Positions 25,478-35,700 are shown, numbered from the stretch's first letter. The stretch is DNA of 64,000 bases from Aureibaculum luteum (GCF_003449015.1 NZ_QRGD01000003.1:62001-126000); one strand, 5' to 3'. Notes: generated from the sequence alone by a model not told the origin. Made by a program: numbers and translations.

Positions 25478-26599
25478 ATGAAAATCAACAACTCTTTTAA
25501 TACTCCATTCTTAGTTATATTTTCATTTTTCTTATTGAATTCAGAGCTTTCGGTAGGTCAAACGAATTCTAAACCACTTAAAATAGGCGTTGTAGGATTA
25601 TCTCATAGTCATGTTGGTTGGATTTTAAGCAGACCAGATAAAGGAGATATAAAAATTGTCGGAATTGTAGAGCCCAATAAAGACCTAGCAGAACGTTACT
25701 CAAAAGATTTTGGATACTCCATGGATATTGTTTTTGCTACCATGGAAGACATGATTAAAGCGACAAAACCAGAAGCTGTCACTGCTTTCGGTTCTATTTA
25801 TAAACATTTAGAAGTAGTCGAAACTTGTGCTCCTTTAGGTATTCATGTGATGGTTGAAAAACCTTTGGCAGTAAGTATGGAACATGCGAAAAAAATGGAG
25901 GCTCTTGCCAAAAAACATAATATTCACTTATTGACCAATTATGAGACCACATGGTATGCTACAAATCATAAGGCTTATGAAATGGTCGAAAACGGTGACA
26001 TAGGAATTCTCAGAAAAATAGTAGTTCGTGATGGGCATCAAGGACCAAAAGAAATTGGTATTAATAAAGAATTTTTAGAATGGCTTACAGACCCTGTGCT
26101 TAACGGTGGTGGTGCCTTGGTTGATTTTGGCTGTTACGGTGCTAATTTAATTACATGGTTTACAAAAGGTAAAAAACCAGAAGCCGTATTCGCAATGACC
26201 CAAACCATAAAACCAGAAATCTATCCAAATGTAGATGATGAAGCGACAATTATTTTACAATACCCTAAAATGCAAGGTATTATTCAAGCTTCGTGGAATT
26301 GGCCGGTGTCAAGAAAAGACATGGAAATCTATGGTAAAACAGGATACGTATATAGTGACAATGCTAAAACAATGCGTTACCGTTTAAATGAAAAAGAGGA
26401 AGAGCAAAAAAATGTTTTAGAATCTCGTTTGGCTCCTTATGATGATCCTTTCTCAATGCTTGAAGCGGTGGTTCGAAATAAAATTACGTTACCGCCATAT
26501 GACTTATCTTCATTAGAAAACAATATGATTGTGGTTGAAATTTTAGATGCCGCTAAAAAAAGTGCAAAAACAGGAAAGAAAGTAAAGTTGAATAATTAA
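25478..26599 (+). CDS. Exported Gfo/Idh/MocA family oxidoreductase
   Basis: 373 residues from the ATG at 25478; an earlier in-frame start at 25430 lies within the upstream terminator. A signal peptide (PFLVIFSFFLLNSELSVGQ) precedes the Rossmann motif KIGVVGLSHSHVGW. The family signature is MVEKPLAVSMEHAKKM, and GGGALVDFGCYG marks the C-terminal domain. An exported NAD(P)-dependent enzyme needs a tightly bound cofactor, as known for Zymomonas glucose-fructose oxidoreductase. It may act on sugars in the periplasm. Its stop codon overlaps that of the convergent dnaE gene. Confidence 0.85.
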   Translation: MKINNSFNTPFLVIFSFFLLNSELSVGQTNSKPLKIGVVGLSHSHVGWILSRPDKGDIKIVGIVEPNKDLAERYSKDFGYSMDIVFATMEDMIKATKPEAVTAFGSIYKHLEVVETCAPLGIHVMVEKPLAVSMEHAKKMEALAKKHNIHLLTNYETTWYATNHKAYEMVENGDIGILRKIVVRDGHQGPKEIGINKEFLEWLTDPVLNGGGALVDFGCYGANLITWFTKGKKPEAVFAMTQTIKPEIYPNVDDEATIILQYPKMQGIIQASWNWPVSRKDMEIYGKTGYVYSDNAKTMRYRLNEKEEEQKNVLESRLAPYDDPFSMLEAVVRNKITLPPYDLSSLENNMIVVEILDAAKKSAKTGKKVKLNN

Positions 26600-29500
26600 T
26601 TCAATTTATACCTCAAATTGCGTGTATCTAGTTCATTCAATAAATCTTGAGATATTTTAACTTTTGCAGATCTACTAGGCATTTGTAGCTTCAGTTTTTC
26701 TTCACGATCATATACTAAAAAGTTCAATACGTCTTTACCTTTATGGTCTTCTAAAATTTCTTCTAAGGTATTTATTCTTTGGTCCGTAAGCTCTAATATA
26801 TCTAATTGTAACGTTAGCTTATTGGCCAAAAGGTCTAACACATCTTGTAACATTTGTATATTATTGAATTGCATACGTACATCACCCTCTCTCCATCCTT
26901 TACGAACAGAAATTTTGACATGTAAAAAAGAATTGGGTATTAAAAAATGCTTATACCTTAAATATTCCTCGCCAAACATTCTAAACTCATAGGCTTCTGA
27001 ATAATCTTCAATTGTAAATAATGCCCAGCCTTTACCATTTTTTGAAACTCTATGTTGCACATCAGTAACAATACCCGCAATAGTTAAATCTTTATTTACT
27101 AAACTTGGTAAATCATTAAAGGAACTGATAGGAGCATTGCAAAAATATTTTATTTCTGTTTTAAAATCGTCCAATGGGTGGCCTGAAATATAGATACCAA
27201 TCATCTCTTTTTCTTTTGCCAATTTCTCCATAACTCCCCAAGGTTCACAATCGGGAATTATAGGTTCTTCAAATTGAATTTCAGAGGCTTCACCAAACAT
27301 AGAAATCTGGGCTGAGTTTTTATTTTCTTGGTATTTATTTCCAAAGCGAATGGCTCTTTCAATAAACGTTTGTCCACGTTCGTCATGCTCAAAATATTGA
27401 GCTCTGTGAGTTTCTATAAATGAATCAAATGCACCCGCTAATACTAATCCGTCAAAAGCTTTTTTGTTTGTAGAACGTAAATCTACACGTTTGGCCATAT
27501 CAAAAATCGAAGTATAAGGACCATTCTCTTTACGCTCAGAAACAATGGCTTCTACAGCATTAGATCCAACCCCTCTTACAGCTCCCATTCCGAAACGGAT
27601 GGCACCTTCATTATTTACCGCAAACTTGTAAAAAGATTCGTTAACATCTGGACTCAACACTTCAATCCCCGCACGTCTACATTCATCCATAAAGAACGTA
27701 ACCTGCTTAATATCATTCATATTATTTGACAATACCGCTGCCATATATTCCGCAGGATAATGTGCTTTTAAATAAGCCGTTTGATATGCTATATAGGCAT
27801 AACATGTAGAGTGCGATTTGTTAAAGGCATAAGCAGCAAACGCTTCCCAGTCTTTCCAAATTTTTTCTAATGCATCTTCTGGATGTCCATTTTTAGTACC
27901 ACCTGCAATAAATTTAGGTTTTAATTTTTCAAGTAAAGCAAATATCTTTTTACCCATGGCCTTACGCAAACCATCAGCTTCACCTTTGGTAAACCCAGCT
28001 AATTTTTGAGACAATAACATCACTTGCTCTTGGTACACCGTTACCCCATACGTTTCCTTAAGGTATTCTTCCATTTCTGGAAGGTCATATTCAATAGCTT
28101 CTGTACCATGTTTACGATTAATAAACAAAGGTATATATTCCATTGGACCTGGTCTATACAAGGCATTCATCGCAATTAAATCCGCAAACTCAGTTGGTCT
28201 TAAAGACTTCATATGCTTCTGCATTCCAGGCGATTCATACTGAAAAATACCTACCGTTTCTCCGCGTTGAAACAACTCATATGTCTTTTTATCATCTAAC
28301 GGAAATTCATCAGGGTCTAAATCAACCCCATGTATGGCTTTAATTATTTTTACAGCATCTTTAATTAAAGTTAATGTCTTTAACCCTAAAAAATCCATTT
28401 TTAGTAGGCCAGCATCTTCAACAACATTATTATCAAATTGAGTTACATAAAGATCAGAACCTTTAGCTGTTGCAACGGGAATTAAATTGGTAATATCTTC
28501 AGGGGTAATAATGACACCACAAGCGTGCGTACCTGTATTACGAACAGACCCTTCTAAAGCAACGGCTTGCATAATAGTCTCAGCGACAATACCATGACCC
28601 TCTGCTAAATTTCGTAGTTCATTTACATTTACAACCTCTTCACTTCGTAAAGCTTTTATTTTGGCAATGCTTTTTGGATCGTCTCCAAAAATGCTAGCCA
28701 ATTTTGTATTTGGAATTAATTTGGCGATCCTATCAGCATCTGATAACGGTAAATCTAATACCCTCGCTGTATCTCTTATAGAAGATTTCGCGGCCATTGT
28801 ACCATATGTAATAATTTGAGCCACTTGATTGGCACCGTATTTATCTATTACATAGTCAATTACTCGCTGTCTCCCTTCATCATCAAAATCAATATCAATA
28901 TCCGGTAACGAAACACGATCGGGATTTAAAAAACGCTCAAAAAGTAAGTCATACTTAATGGGGTCAATATTTGTAATCCACAAACAATACGCTACGGCTG
29001 AACCTGCTGCAGAACCACGACCTGGCCCTACGGAAACTCCCATTTCTCTCGCTTTGAGAATAAAATCCCATACAATTAAGAAATACCCTGGATATCCCGT
29101 TTTTTCAATGATCTCTAACTCAAAATCAAGACGTTCTTGCTTTTCTTTATCTAATTTTCCGTATCGTTTTTCAGCACCTTCAAAAGTTAAATGCTTTAAA
29201 AATGCATTTTCTCCTCTTACGCCACCATCTTCAGCATCTTTTGGATCTACAAACTGTTCAGGAATGTCAAATTTTGGAAGTAACACATCACGCTGCAAAG
29301 TATACACTTCAATTTTATCGACAATTTCTTCAATGTTAACAATGGCTTCAGGCGTATGACGAAACAATTGTTTCATCTCTTCTTGACTCTTAAAATAATA
29401 TTCCTCATTGGGTAAACCATAACGGAAGCCTCTTCCCCTACCCTTTGGTGTAGCTACCTTTTCACCATCTTTTACACAAAGTAAAATATCATGCGAATCT

Positions 29501-30915
29501 GCATCTGACTTATTAATGTAATAGGTGTTGTTAGCAGCTATTAATTTTATATCGTGTTTTTTTGAAAAATCAATCAACACATTATTTACGTGTTGCTCAT
29601 TTTCTTGATTATGGTTATTTAATTCTATATAAAAATCATCTCCAAAGGTATCTTTCCACCAAACCAATGCTTCCTCGGCTTGATTTTCACCCATATTAAG
29701 AATCTTTGAGGCAATTTCCCCATAAATATTCCCACTCAATACAATGATATCTTCTTTGTATTTTTCAACAATGGTTTTATCTATTCTGGGTACATAATAA
29801 AAACCATCAACATAAGCTGTAGATGCCATTTTTGCTAAATTATGATATCCATTTTTATTTTTGGCCAACAAAACCATTTGGTATCCATTATCCTTTACGG
29901 ATTTGTTTTTATGATCTTCACAAACAAAAAATTCACAACCCACAATCGGTTTAATTTGATGCTCATTGTTTTTATTACTACTTAAAGCTTCCTTTACAAA
30001 GTAAAAAGCCCCCATCATATTACCAGTATCCGTTAAACCTACGGCTGGCATCTTGTTTTTTACTGCTGTTTCAACAAGTTTTTTAATACTCGCTGTTGAT
30101 TGTAAAATGGAAAATTGAGAATGGTTGTGTAAATGAGAAAATGCAAAATCATCTAAGTTTATATCTGAATTAGATGCTGCACTTCCAGATTGCCCCTCTG
30201 TTTTTTCACTCTTTTTTCTTAGTTTCTTACTCTCTTTTTTAAGGTTGGTATGTTTAAGCCCTATCAGCTCAATTACTTGAGGATTTTCTCTCGAAAACTC
30301 CTCAAAATACTTGGCATCAACATCTAATTCTTCTTTGGTATATAAACGTTTTCTAATCAGCTCAAAAAAGCATCGTGTGGTGGCTTCAACATCCGCAGTA
30401 GCATTATGAGCTTCAGCGAAAGGAGCATTAAATAAATGTTGGTGTAATTCTGTTAAGGTTGGTAATTTAAACTTACCCCCTCTACCTCCTGGAATTTGAC
30501 ACAACGTAGCTGTTTTTTCAGTACAGGTATCTAACAGTGGTAATTCATTCAACTGGGTCTCAATTCCTTGACGATAGTATTCACTACCCATAATATTTAA
30601 GTCAAAACCAACATTCTGACCAACTACAAAAGTTGTTTTTGAAAGAGCTTCATTAAATAACTTTAATACGGTATCTAACTCTTCTCCTTTTGCTTCTGCT
30701 AATTCTGTAGAAATACCATGAATTTGTTCCGCATCATAAGGTATATTAAACCCTTCTGGTTTAATTAAATACTCATGACTTTCTATTAATTTACCGTACT
30801 TATCATGTGTTTGCCACGCTATCTGTACACACCTTGGCCAATTATCGGTATCGGTAATTGGGGCATTCCATTTTTTAGGCAATCCGGTAGTTTCGGTGTC
30901 AAAAATTAAGTACAT
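26596..30915 (-). CDS. dnaE: DNA polymerase III alpha subunit with fused N-terminal exonuclease
   Basis: 1439 residues. Residues 1-190 form a DEDDh 3'-5' exonuclease (Asp6 and Glu8 in FDTETTG, Asp104, His170, Asp175). A basic linker with many Lys (about 222-240) leads to the PHP domain at about 255 (HLHNH at 261-265), then the polymerase palm with PDIDIDF at 671-677 (catalytic Asp672 and Asp674). A C-terminal OB-fold is at about 1210 on (LTIAGIVTDVQHR). At the PHP site Thr297 stands where proteins with an intact metal site have His (TDH). Proofreading therefore is likely to come from the fused domain. This is the replicative polymerase. Confidence 0.95.
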   Translation of the reverse strand: MYLIFDTETTGLPKKWNAPITDTDNWPRCVQIAWQTHDKYGKLIESHEYLIKPEGFNIPYDAEQIHGISTELAEAKGEELDTVLKLFNEALSKTTFVVGQNVGFDLNIMGSEYYRQGIETQLNELPLLDTCTEKTATLCQIPGGRGGKFKLPTLTELHQHLFNAPFAEAHNATADVEATTRCFFELIRKRLYTKEELDVDAKYFEEFSRENPQVIELIGLKHTNLKKESKKLRKKSEKTEGQSGSAASNSDINLDDFAFSHLHNHSQFSILQSTASIKKLVETAVKNKMPAVGLTDTGNMMGAFYFVKEALSSNKNNEHQIKPIVGCEFFVCEDHKNKSVKDNGYQMVLLAKNKNGYHNLAKMASTAYVDGFYYVPRIDKTIVEKYKEDIIVLSGNIYGEIASKILNMGENQAEEALVWWKDTFGDDFYIELNNHNQENEQHVNNVLIDFSKKHDIKLIAANNTYYINKSDADSHDILLCVKDGEKVATPKGRGRGFRYGLPNEEYYFKSQEEMKQLFRHTPEAIVNIEEIVDKIEVYTLQRDVLLPKFDIPEQFVDPKDAEDGGVRGENAFLKHLTFEGAEKRYGKLDKEKQERLDFELEIIEKTGYPGYFLIVWDFILKAREMGVSVGPGRGSAAGSAVAYCLWITNIDPIKYDLLFERFLNPDRVSLPDIDIDFDDEGRQRVIDYVIDKYGANQVAQIITYGTMAAKSSIRDTARVLDLPLSDADRIAKLIPNTKLASIFGDDPKSIAKIKALRSEEVVNVNELRNLAEGHGIVAETIMQAVALEGSVRNTGTHACGVIITPEDITNLIPVATAKGSDLYVTQFDNNVVEDAGLLKMDFLGLKTLTLIKDAVKIIKAIHGVDLDPDEFPLDDKKTYELFQRGETVGIFQYESPGMQKHMKSLRPTEFADLIAMNALYRPGPMEYIPLFINRKHGTEAIEYDLPEMEEYLKETYGVTVYQEQVMLLSQKLAGFTKGEADGLRKAMGKKIFALLEKLKPKFIAGGTKNGHPEDALEKIWKDWEAFAAYAFNKSHSTCYAYIAYQTAYLKAHYPAEYMAAVLSNNMNDIKQVTFFMDECRRAGIEVLSPDVNESFYKFAVNNEGAIRFGMGAVRGVGSNAVEAIVSERKENGPYTSIFDMAKRVDLRSTNKKAFDGLVLAGAFDSFIETHRAQYFEHDERGQTFIERAIRFGNKYQENKNSAQISMFGEASEIQFEEPIIPDCEPWGVMEKLAKEKEMIGIYISGHPLDDFKTEIKYFCNAPISSFNDLPSLVNKDLTIAGIVTDVQHRVSKNGKGWALFTIEDYSEAYEFRMFGEEYLRYKHFLIPNSFLHVKISVRKGWREGDVRMQFNNIQMLQDVLDLLANKLTLQLDILELTDQRINTLEEILEDHKGKDVLNFLVYDREEKLKLQMPSRSAKVKISQDLLNELDTRNLRYKLN

Positions 30916-31226
30916 AAATAGAAGTGATTTTTATTGCGAGAACGGGTTTAAAACTACCCTTATTTCGAATGTTTAAAATTAGTGTTTTAATTGTTTTTTT
31001 TGATCAGATTTTTAAGGATTTTATTAACAGGAAATTTTAACGTCAATTGCATGAGAGAATAGCTGGAATAGACTACTTAAACATTTTTTAATCATGATAG
31101 TAAAAAACCTTAAACCAAACCCTTTATACTACTCATAATTTAAAAGGTTGTATTACTTTAGTTTTAGTTCAAAAATTAAATTTAAAAACCTTTATATTTG
31201 AACATCGACAAAACAAACCTACCAAC
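30916..31226. other. 311-base intergenic space between divergent dnaE and BNR-protein genes
   Basis: AT-rich with several T and A runs. Apart from the promoter at 31193-31200 I see no gene, RNA or repeat in it. Confidence 0.6.
31193..31200 (+). promoter_or_regulatory. Bacteroidetes -7 box (TATATTTG) of the BNR-protein gene
   Basis: TAnnTTTG, 26 bases before the ATG at 31227. Confidence 0.6.
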
Positions 31227-34004
31227 ATGAAAAACAATTTCCTTTTTCTATTCTTCTTATTTCTTTCTTTTAATTTTTTCGGACAATCTATAGTCCAAAA
31301 TGTACCTTTTACTAATATTGGCCCCTCTGTAATGAGTGGTCGCGTGGTAGATTTTGATGTAAACCCTGACCAACCTACTGAATTTTATGTAGCCTATGCT
31401 TCTGGAGGCTTATGGTATACAAATAATAATGGCACTTCATTTACTGCTGTTACCGAAACGGCTCCAACCCAAAACATGGGCGACGTTGCTGTTGATTGGA
31501 ATTCAGGCACTATTTATATTGGGACCGGAGAAAGTAATTCTTCACGTTCTTCTTATGCGGGAATTGGAATTTTAAAAAGTACCGACAAAGGTAAAATTTG
31601 GACAAACGTTGGCCTACCAGATTCGCATCATATTGGTAGGGTGATAATTAATAAAAACAATACTGATGAAGTGGTTGTTGGTGTGATTGGACATTTGTAT
31701 TCTTCAAATGCTGAACGTGGTATTTTTAAAACTACAGATGGTGGAAAATCGTGGAAGAATGTACTATTTATTGATGAGAATACGGGTGTAATAGACCTTT
31801 CTGTCTCTCCTACCAATCCTGATATAATGTATGCAGCTTCTTGGGAAAGAACAAGAAAAGCATGGGACTTTGATGGCGACGGAGATCATTCAGCGATATA
31901 TAAAAGTACAGATGCGGGTTCTACTTGGACTAAAATGACTGATGCCAAAAGTGGCTTCCCATCTGATGGTGGCGTTGGCCGAATTGGCTTAGCTGCATTT
32001 AGTGATGACGTTATTTATGCTTTATTAGATAATCAAAACAGAAGACCTGCTGAGAAAAAAGTTACATCTGAAGGTTTGAAAAAGGAAGATTTTGAAACCA
32101 TGAGCACTATTGATTTTTCAAAACTTGACACTAAAAAACTTGACGAATTTTTAAAAGCCAATCGATTTGATAAAAAATACACGGCCAAAAGTGTGAAAGA
32201 AAAAGTAGAAAATGGTAGTATAAAACCGATCGATTTATCCGTTTATTTAACAGATGCTAATTCAGTTATGTTTGACACTCCAGTTATTGGAGCAGAAGTT
32301 TACAAATCAACAGATGGCGGTAAAACGTGGTCAAAAACACACAAAGGTTTTATAGATGGTCTTTATAGTTCTTATGGTTATTACTTTGGTTTAATTGCAG
32401 TAAATACTAAAAATGAAGATAAAGTTTATATAGGAGGTGTTCCTTTATTAAAATCAGTTGATGGTGGTGAAACTTTTGAATCAATTGGTAAAGAAAATGT
32501 ACACTCAGATCATCAAGCAATTTGGGTGAACCCTAACTTAAACGGTCATGTTATTAATGGAAATGACGGAGGTGTTAACATTACCTATGATGATGGTGAA
32601 AACTGGACAAAAAACAACTCACTTGCGGTGGGGCAATATTATTATGTAAATGTTGATAATAAAAAACCTTATAATGTTTACGGTGGTTTTCAAGATAATG
32701 GTGTTTGGTATGGCCCTAGCACATATAAAGCTTCTAAAAGTTGGGAAGGCACAGGACAATATCCTTATAAAAGAATTGGTGGTGGTGATGGCATGCAAGT
32801 TCAAATTGATAGTCGCGATGACAATATTGTCTATTCTGGATCTCAGTTTGGTTATTACACCCGTCTTAATATAGAAACTGGCGAGCGTTTAAGCTTTAAT
32901 CCAAAACACGAATTAGGCGATTCTCCATATCGTTATAATTGGCAAACACCTATTTTATTATCTCCTCACAATCAGGATATTTTATATATGGCCGCCAATA
33001 AATTGTTACGCTCAATGGACAAAGGTGAAAATTTTGAAGTGATTTCGGGCGACTTAACGACAGGTGGCAAAAAAGGAAATGTTCCTTTCGGTACCATAGC
33101 TACAATTTCAGAAAGTCCTTTTCAATTTGGGATGATCTATACGGGTTCTGATGATGGATTAATTCAGCTAACAAAAGATGGCGGTGTTACTTGGTCAAAA
33201 ATCTCTGATGACTTACCTCAAGGATTATGGGTGTCTCGTGTCATTGCTTCACAACATGAAAGAAATCGTGTTTACGCTACGTTAAATGGATATAGAAGTG
33301 ATGATTTTAAAGCGTATGCTTATGTAAGTGAAGACATGGGTAACACATGGAAATCTATTGCTAACGGATTGCCAGATTATTCTATTAACGTAATTAAAGA
33401 AGACCCTATCGATGAAAATATATTGTATTTAGGAACAGACAATGAAGTTTTTGTAAGTTTTGATAAAGGACAAAATTGGCAAGTGTTTTCTAATGGAATT
33501 CCAAAAGTTGCTGTGCACGATTTAGTGATACAAGAACGAGAAAAAGATTTGATTATCGGTACACATGGACGTTCACTTTACAAAGCAAATATTGCCACAC
33601 TTCAACAATACAACAATGTAAAAAATAAAACGATTGCTCTTTTTAAATTACCTGAAATGAGACACTCTTCACGTTGGGGAAATTCTTGGAGTCAGTATTC
33701 AAAACCATATCTACCTAATATAGAAGTTTCCTATTTTACATCAAACGCTGGTACTGTTAAATTAGAAGTATTGGCTGACGAAAAAAATGTGTTGTACAGC
33801 GAAACTTTAAAAACAGATAGTGGATTCAATTTTAAAGATTATGATTTCTCTGTTTCTGAAAAGAGTTTAAAAAGCTATTTTATCAAGAAAAAAATAGATC
33901 TAAAAAAGGCTGATAACGGGAAGTATTATTTACCGAAAGGAGAGTATTTGTTGAGAGTTTCTAAGGGTAAGGAAAGTGTTACGGAGAAGTTGGTGGTTAA
34001 ATAA
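31227..34004 (+). CDS. Exported BNR/sortilin-like beta-propeller protein
   Basis: 925 residues with a signal peptide (FLFLFFLFLSFNFFG). The rest is a series of beta-propeller blades with Asp-box motifs such as KSTDKGKIW, KTTDGGKSW, KSTDAGSTW, KSTDGGKTW and KDGGVTW, the pattern of the BNR/VPS10 (sortilin-like) repeats also found in sialidases and xyloglucanases. No catalytic residues of a glycosidase family can be pointed to, so automatic labels such as glycosyl hydrolase are not supported. A role in surface binding of glycans or proteins is possible. The C-terminus (from about 840) is a small beta domain. Confidence 0.8.
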   Translation: MKNNFLFLFFLFLSFNFFGQSIVQNVPFTNIGPSVMSGRVVDFDVNPDQPTEFYVAYASGGLWYTNNNGTSFTAVTETAPTQNMGDVAVDWNSGTIYIGTGESNSSRSSYAGIGILKSTDKGKIWTNVGLPDSHHIGRVIINKNNTDEVVVGVIGHLYSSNAERGIFKTTDGGKSWKNVLFIDENTGVIDLSVSPTNPDIMYAASWERTRKAWDFDGDGDHSAIYKSTDAGSTWTKMTDAKSGFPSDGGVGRIGLAAFSDDVIYALLDNQNRRPAEKKVTSEGLKKEDFETMSTIDFSKLDTKKLDEFLKANRFDKKYTAKSVKEKVENGSIKPIDLSVYLTDANSVMFDTPVIGAEVYKSTDGGKTWSKTHKGFIDGLYSSYGYYFGLIAVNTKNEDKVYIGGVPLLKSVDGGETFESIGKENVHSDHQAIWVNPNLNGHVINGNDGGVNITYDDGENWTKNNSLAVGQYYYVNVDNKKPYNVYGGFQDNGVWYGPSTYKASKSWEGTGQYPYKRIGGGDGMQVQIDSRDDNIVYSGSQFGYYTRLNIETGERLSFNPKHELGDSPYRYNWQTPILLSPHNQDILYMAANKLLRSMDKGENFEVISGDLTTGGKKGNVPFGTIATISESPFQFGMIYTGSDDGLIQLTKDGGVTWSKISDDLPQGLWVSRVIASQHERNRVYATLNGYRSDDFKAYAYVSEDMGNTWKSIANGLPDYSINVIKEDPIDENILYLGTDNEVFVSFDKGQNWQVFSNGIPKVAVHDLVIQEREKDLIIGTHGRSLYKANIATLQQYNNVKNKTIALFKLPEMRHSSRWGNSWSQYSKPYLPNIEVSYFTSNAGTVKLEVLADEKNVLYSETLKTDSGFNFKDYDFSVSEKSLKSYFIKKKIDLKKADNGKYYLPKGEYLLRVSKGKESVTEKLVVK

Positions 34005-34115
34005 TCTCATTTTTCAAACCCTCAAATAGTTGATAAACTAAATTAAAAAAAACGCATAATTTGTTATTTTTAATTAGTCATACTATGGCAGCTTTAGAGT
34101 GTAAAAGTGAAGTGA

Positions 34116-34868
34116 CTAACTTTTTTTTGTTATTATATTTCTAACCTTATTTAAATCCTCCAACGTATCCACTGCAATGGTTTCAAACTCTGTGGTGGCT
34201 ACTTTTATTTTATTTCCATTTTCTAACCAGCGGTTTTGCTCTAAAGATTCGGCAATTTCAAGTGAGGTCTGAGATAAATTAGCAAATTCTTCTAAAGCTA
34301 CAGGAGTAAACGCATACATACCTACATGTTTGTAAAAAGTATGTTGTTGCTGCCAATTGTTTTTATCGGCATCACGTACAAAAGGAATTACAGAGCGGCT
34401 AAAATACATGGCATTATTATTCTTATCCATCACCACAAAAACACCACCTTCAAATACGTTTTCCGAAGCTTTTACAGGAATAACTAAGGTTGCCATTTGG
34501 GTTGACTTATCATCAAAGCAAGAAAGGATTTGTTTGATTTGTTCTGGCTCTAACAAAGGTTCATCTCCTTGAATATTAATAACGACATCATAATCAACTC
34601 CTGAAGTAGATTTAAATATTTCAAATGCTTCTAAACACCGGTTTGTACCTGTATTATGCTTGTCGGAAGTCATGACCACATTGCCTCCAAAAGCCTTTAC
34701 CGCTTTTTCAATACGCTTATCATCAGTCGCAACTAAAACATCTGTCAATGCTTTTTTGGCCTGTTCGTAAACACGTTGAATCATGGGTTTTCCACAAATA
34801 TCTAGTAAAGGTTTGCCTTCTAATCTTGTGGAGCCATATCTGGCAGGTAATATTCCTAAAATGTTCAT
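34116..34868 (-). CDS. kdsB: 3-deoxy-manno-octulosonate cytidylyltransferase (CMP-Kdo synthetase)
   Basis: 250 residues from the ATG at 34868; the upstream start at 34910 adds a poor, non-conserved extension. Family motifs are ILPARYGSTRLEGKPL at the N-terminus (nucleotide-binding), VYEQAKKA, VVINIQGDEPLLEP and the late KVATTEFETIAVDTLEDL. It activates Kdo with CTP for the inner core of lipopolysaccharide, so the organism makes LPS. Lies convergent with the BNR gene and divergent from rpsP. Confidence 0.95.
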   Translation of the reverse strand: MNILGILPARYGSTRLEGKPLLDICGKPMIQRVYEQAKKALTDVLVATDDKRIEKAVKAFGGNVVMTSDKHNTGTNRCLEAFEIFKSTSGVDYDVVINIQGDEPLLEPEQIKQILSCFDDKSTQMATLVIPVKASENVFEGGVFVVMDKNNNAMYFSRSVIPFVRDADKNNWQQQHTFYKHVGMYAFTPVALEEFANLSQTSLEIAESLEQNRWLENGNKIKVATTEFETIAVDTLEDLNKVRNIITKKS

Positions 34869-35029
34869 GATATTTTTTATGTATTTACAAATATGCCAAT
34901 TAAAATTCATTTATAAAATCAAATGATTATATTTATAACATACTACAGACCAAAGACAACTAAAATTCTCATCAAGAGAAAGGGAATTAAAAAAACGCTA
35001 TCAACATACTTTATAACAAAAAAACGTAG

Positions 35030-35037
35030 TATATTTG
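35030..35037 (+). promoter_or_regulatory. Bacteroidetes -7 box (TATATTTG) of rpsP
   Basis: TAnnTTTG, 69 bases before the start codon. The leader holds two small hairpins at 35043-35057 and 35076-35090. Confidence 0.65.
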
Positions 35038-35106
35038 CAGCCCACTTCGAGAAAGTGAATAAATCATTAATAATCAAGGTCGTGTACCTTAAATAATTAA
35101 CAACAA

Positions 35107-35700
35107 ATGCCAGTAAAAATTAGATTACAAAGACACGGTAAAAAAGGAAAACCATTCTATTGGATCGTTGCAGCAGATGCTCGTTCAAAAAGAGATGGTA
35201 AGTCTTTAGAAAAATTAGGAACGTACAACCCAAATACTAATCCTGCAACAATCAATTTAGATATTGATCGTGCTGTAAAATGGTTACAAAATGGAGCTCA
35301 ACCTACTGATACTGCAAAAGCAATTTTGTCGTATAAAGGTGCTTTATTAAAAAATCATTTAGCTGGTGGTGTTAGAAAAGGTGCTTTAACTGAAGAACAA
35401 GCAGAAGAAAAATTCCAAGCTTGGTTAGATGATAAAGCAAAAAGAGTTGATGCTAAAGTTGATGGCTTATCTAAAGCTGACGCTAGTGCTAAAGCTAAAG
35501 CTCTAGAAGCTGAAAAAGAAGCTAACGAAGCAAGAATTGCTAAAAACGCACCTGCTCCTGTAGTAGCTGAAGTTGAGGCTCCTGCTGAAGAAGCTGTTGA
35601 AGAAGCTCCTCAAACTATTGACGAAGCTGCTGCTGAAGCTAATGAAGCACCAGTTGCTGAAAAAGTTGAAGAAGTAAAAGCTTCTAAAGAAGAAGAATAA
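35107..35700 (+). CDS. rpsP: 30S ribosomal protein S16 with an acidic Ala/Glu-rich C-terminal extension
   Basis: 197 residues. The S16 domain (1 to about 80) starts PVKIRLQRHGKKGKPFYWIV, with ADARSKRDGKSLEKLGTYNPNTNP. Canonical S16 is about 80-90 residues; here more than 100 residues follow, basic at first and then a low-complexity stretch of Ala, Glu and Pro (about 118-197). Long S16 tails are common in Bacteroidetes. The protein binds the 5' domain of 16S rRNA. It is followed by a terminator and then rimM and trmN6. Confidence 0.96.
   Translation: MPVKIRLQRHGKKGKPFYWIVAADARSKRDGKSLEKLGTYNPNTNPATINLDIDRAVKWLQNGAQPTDTAKAILSYKGALLKNHLAGGVRKGALTEEQAEEKFQAWLDDKAKRVDAKVDGLSKADASAKAKALEAEKEANEARIAKNAPAPVVAEVEAPAEEAVEEAPQTIDEAAAEANEAPVAEKVEEVKASKEEE

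Noticed and set aside
28958-29359. Open reading frame on the plus strand opposite dnaE
   Set aside because: Antisense to conserved polymerase sequence, with no protein features of its own.
31227-34004. Glycosyl hydrolase label for the BNR-repeat protein
   Set aside because: Asp-box repeats are structural; no catalytic residues of a glycosidase family can be assigned.
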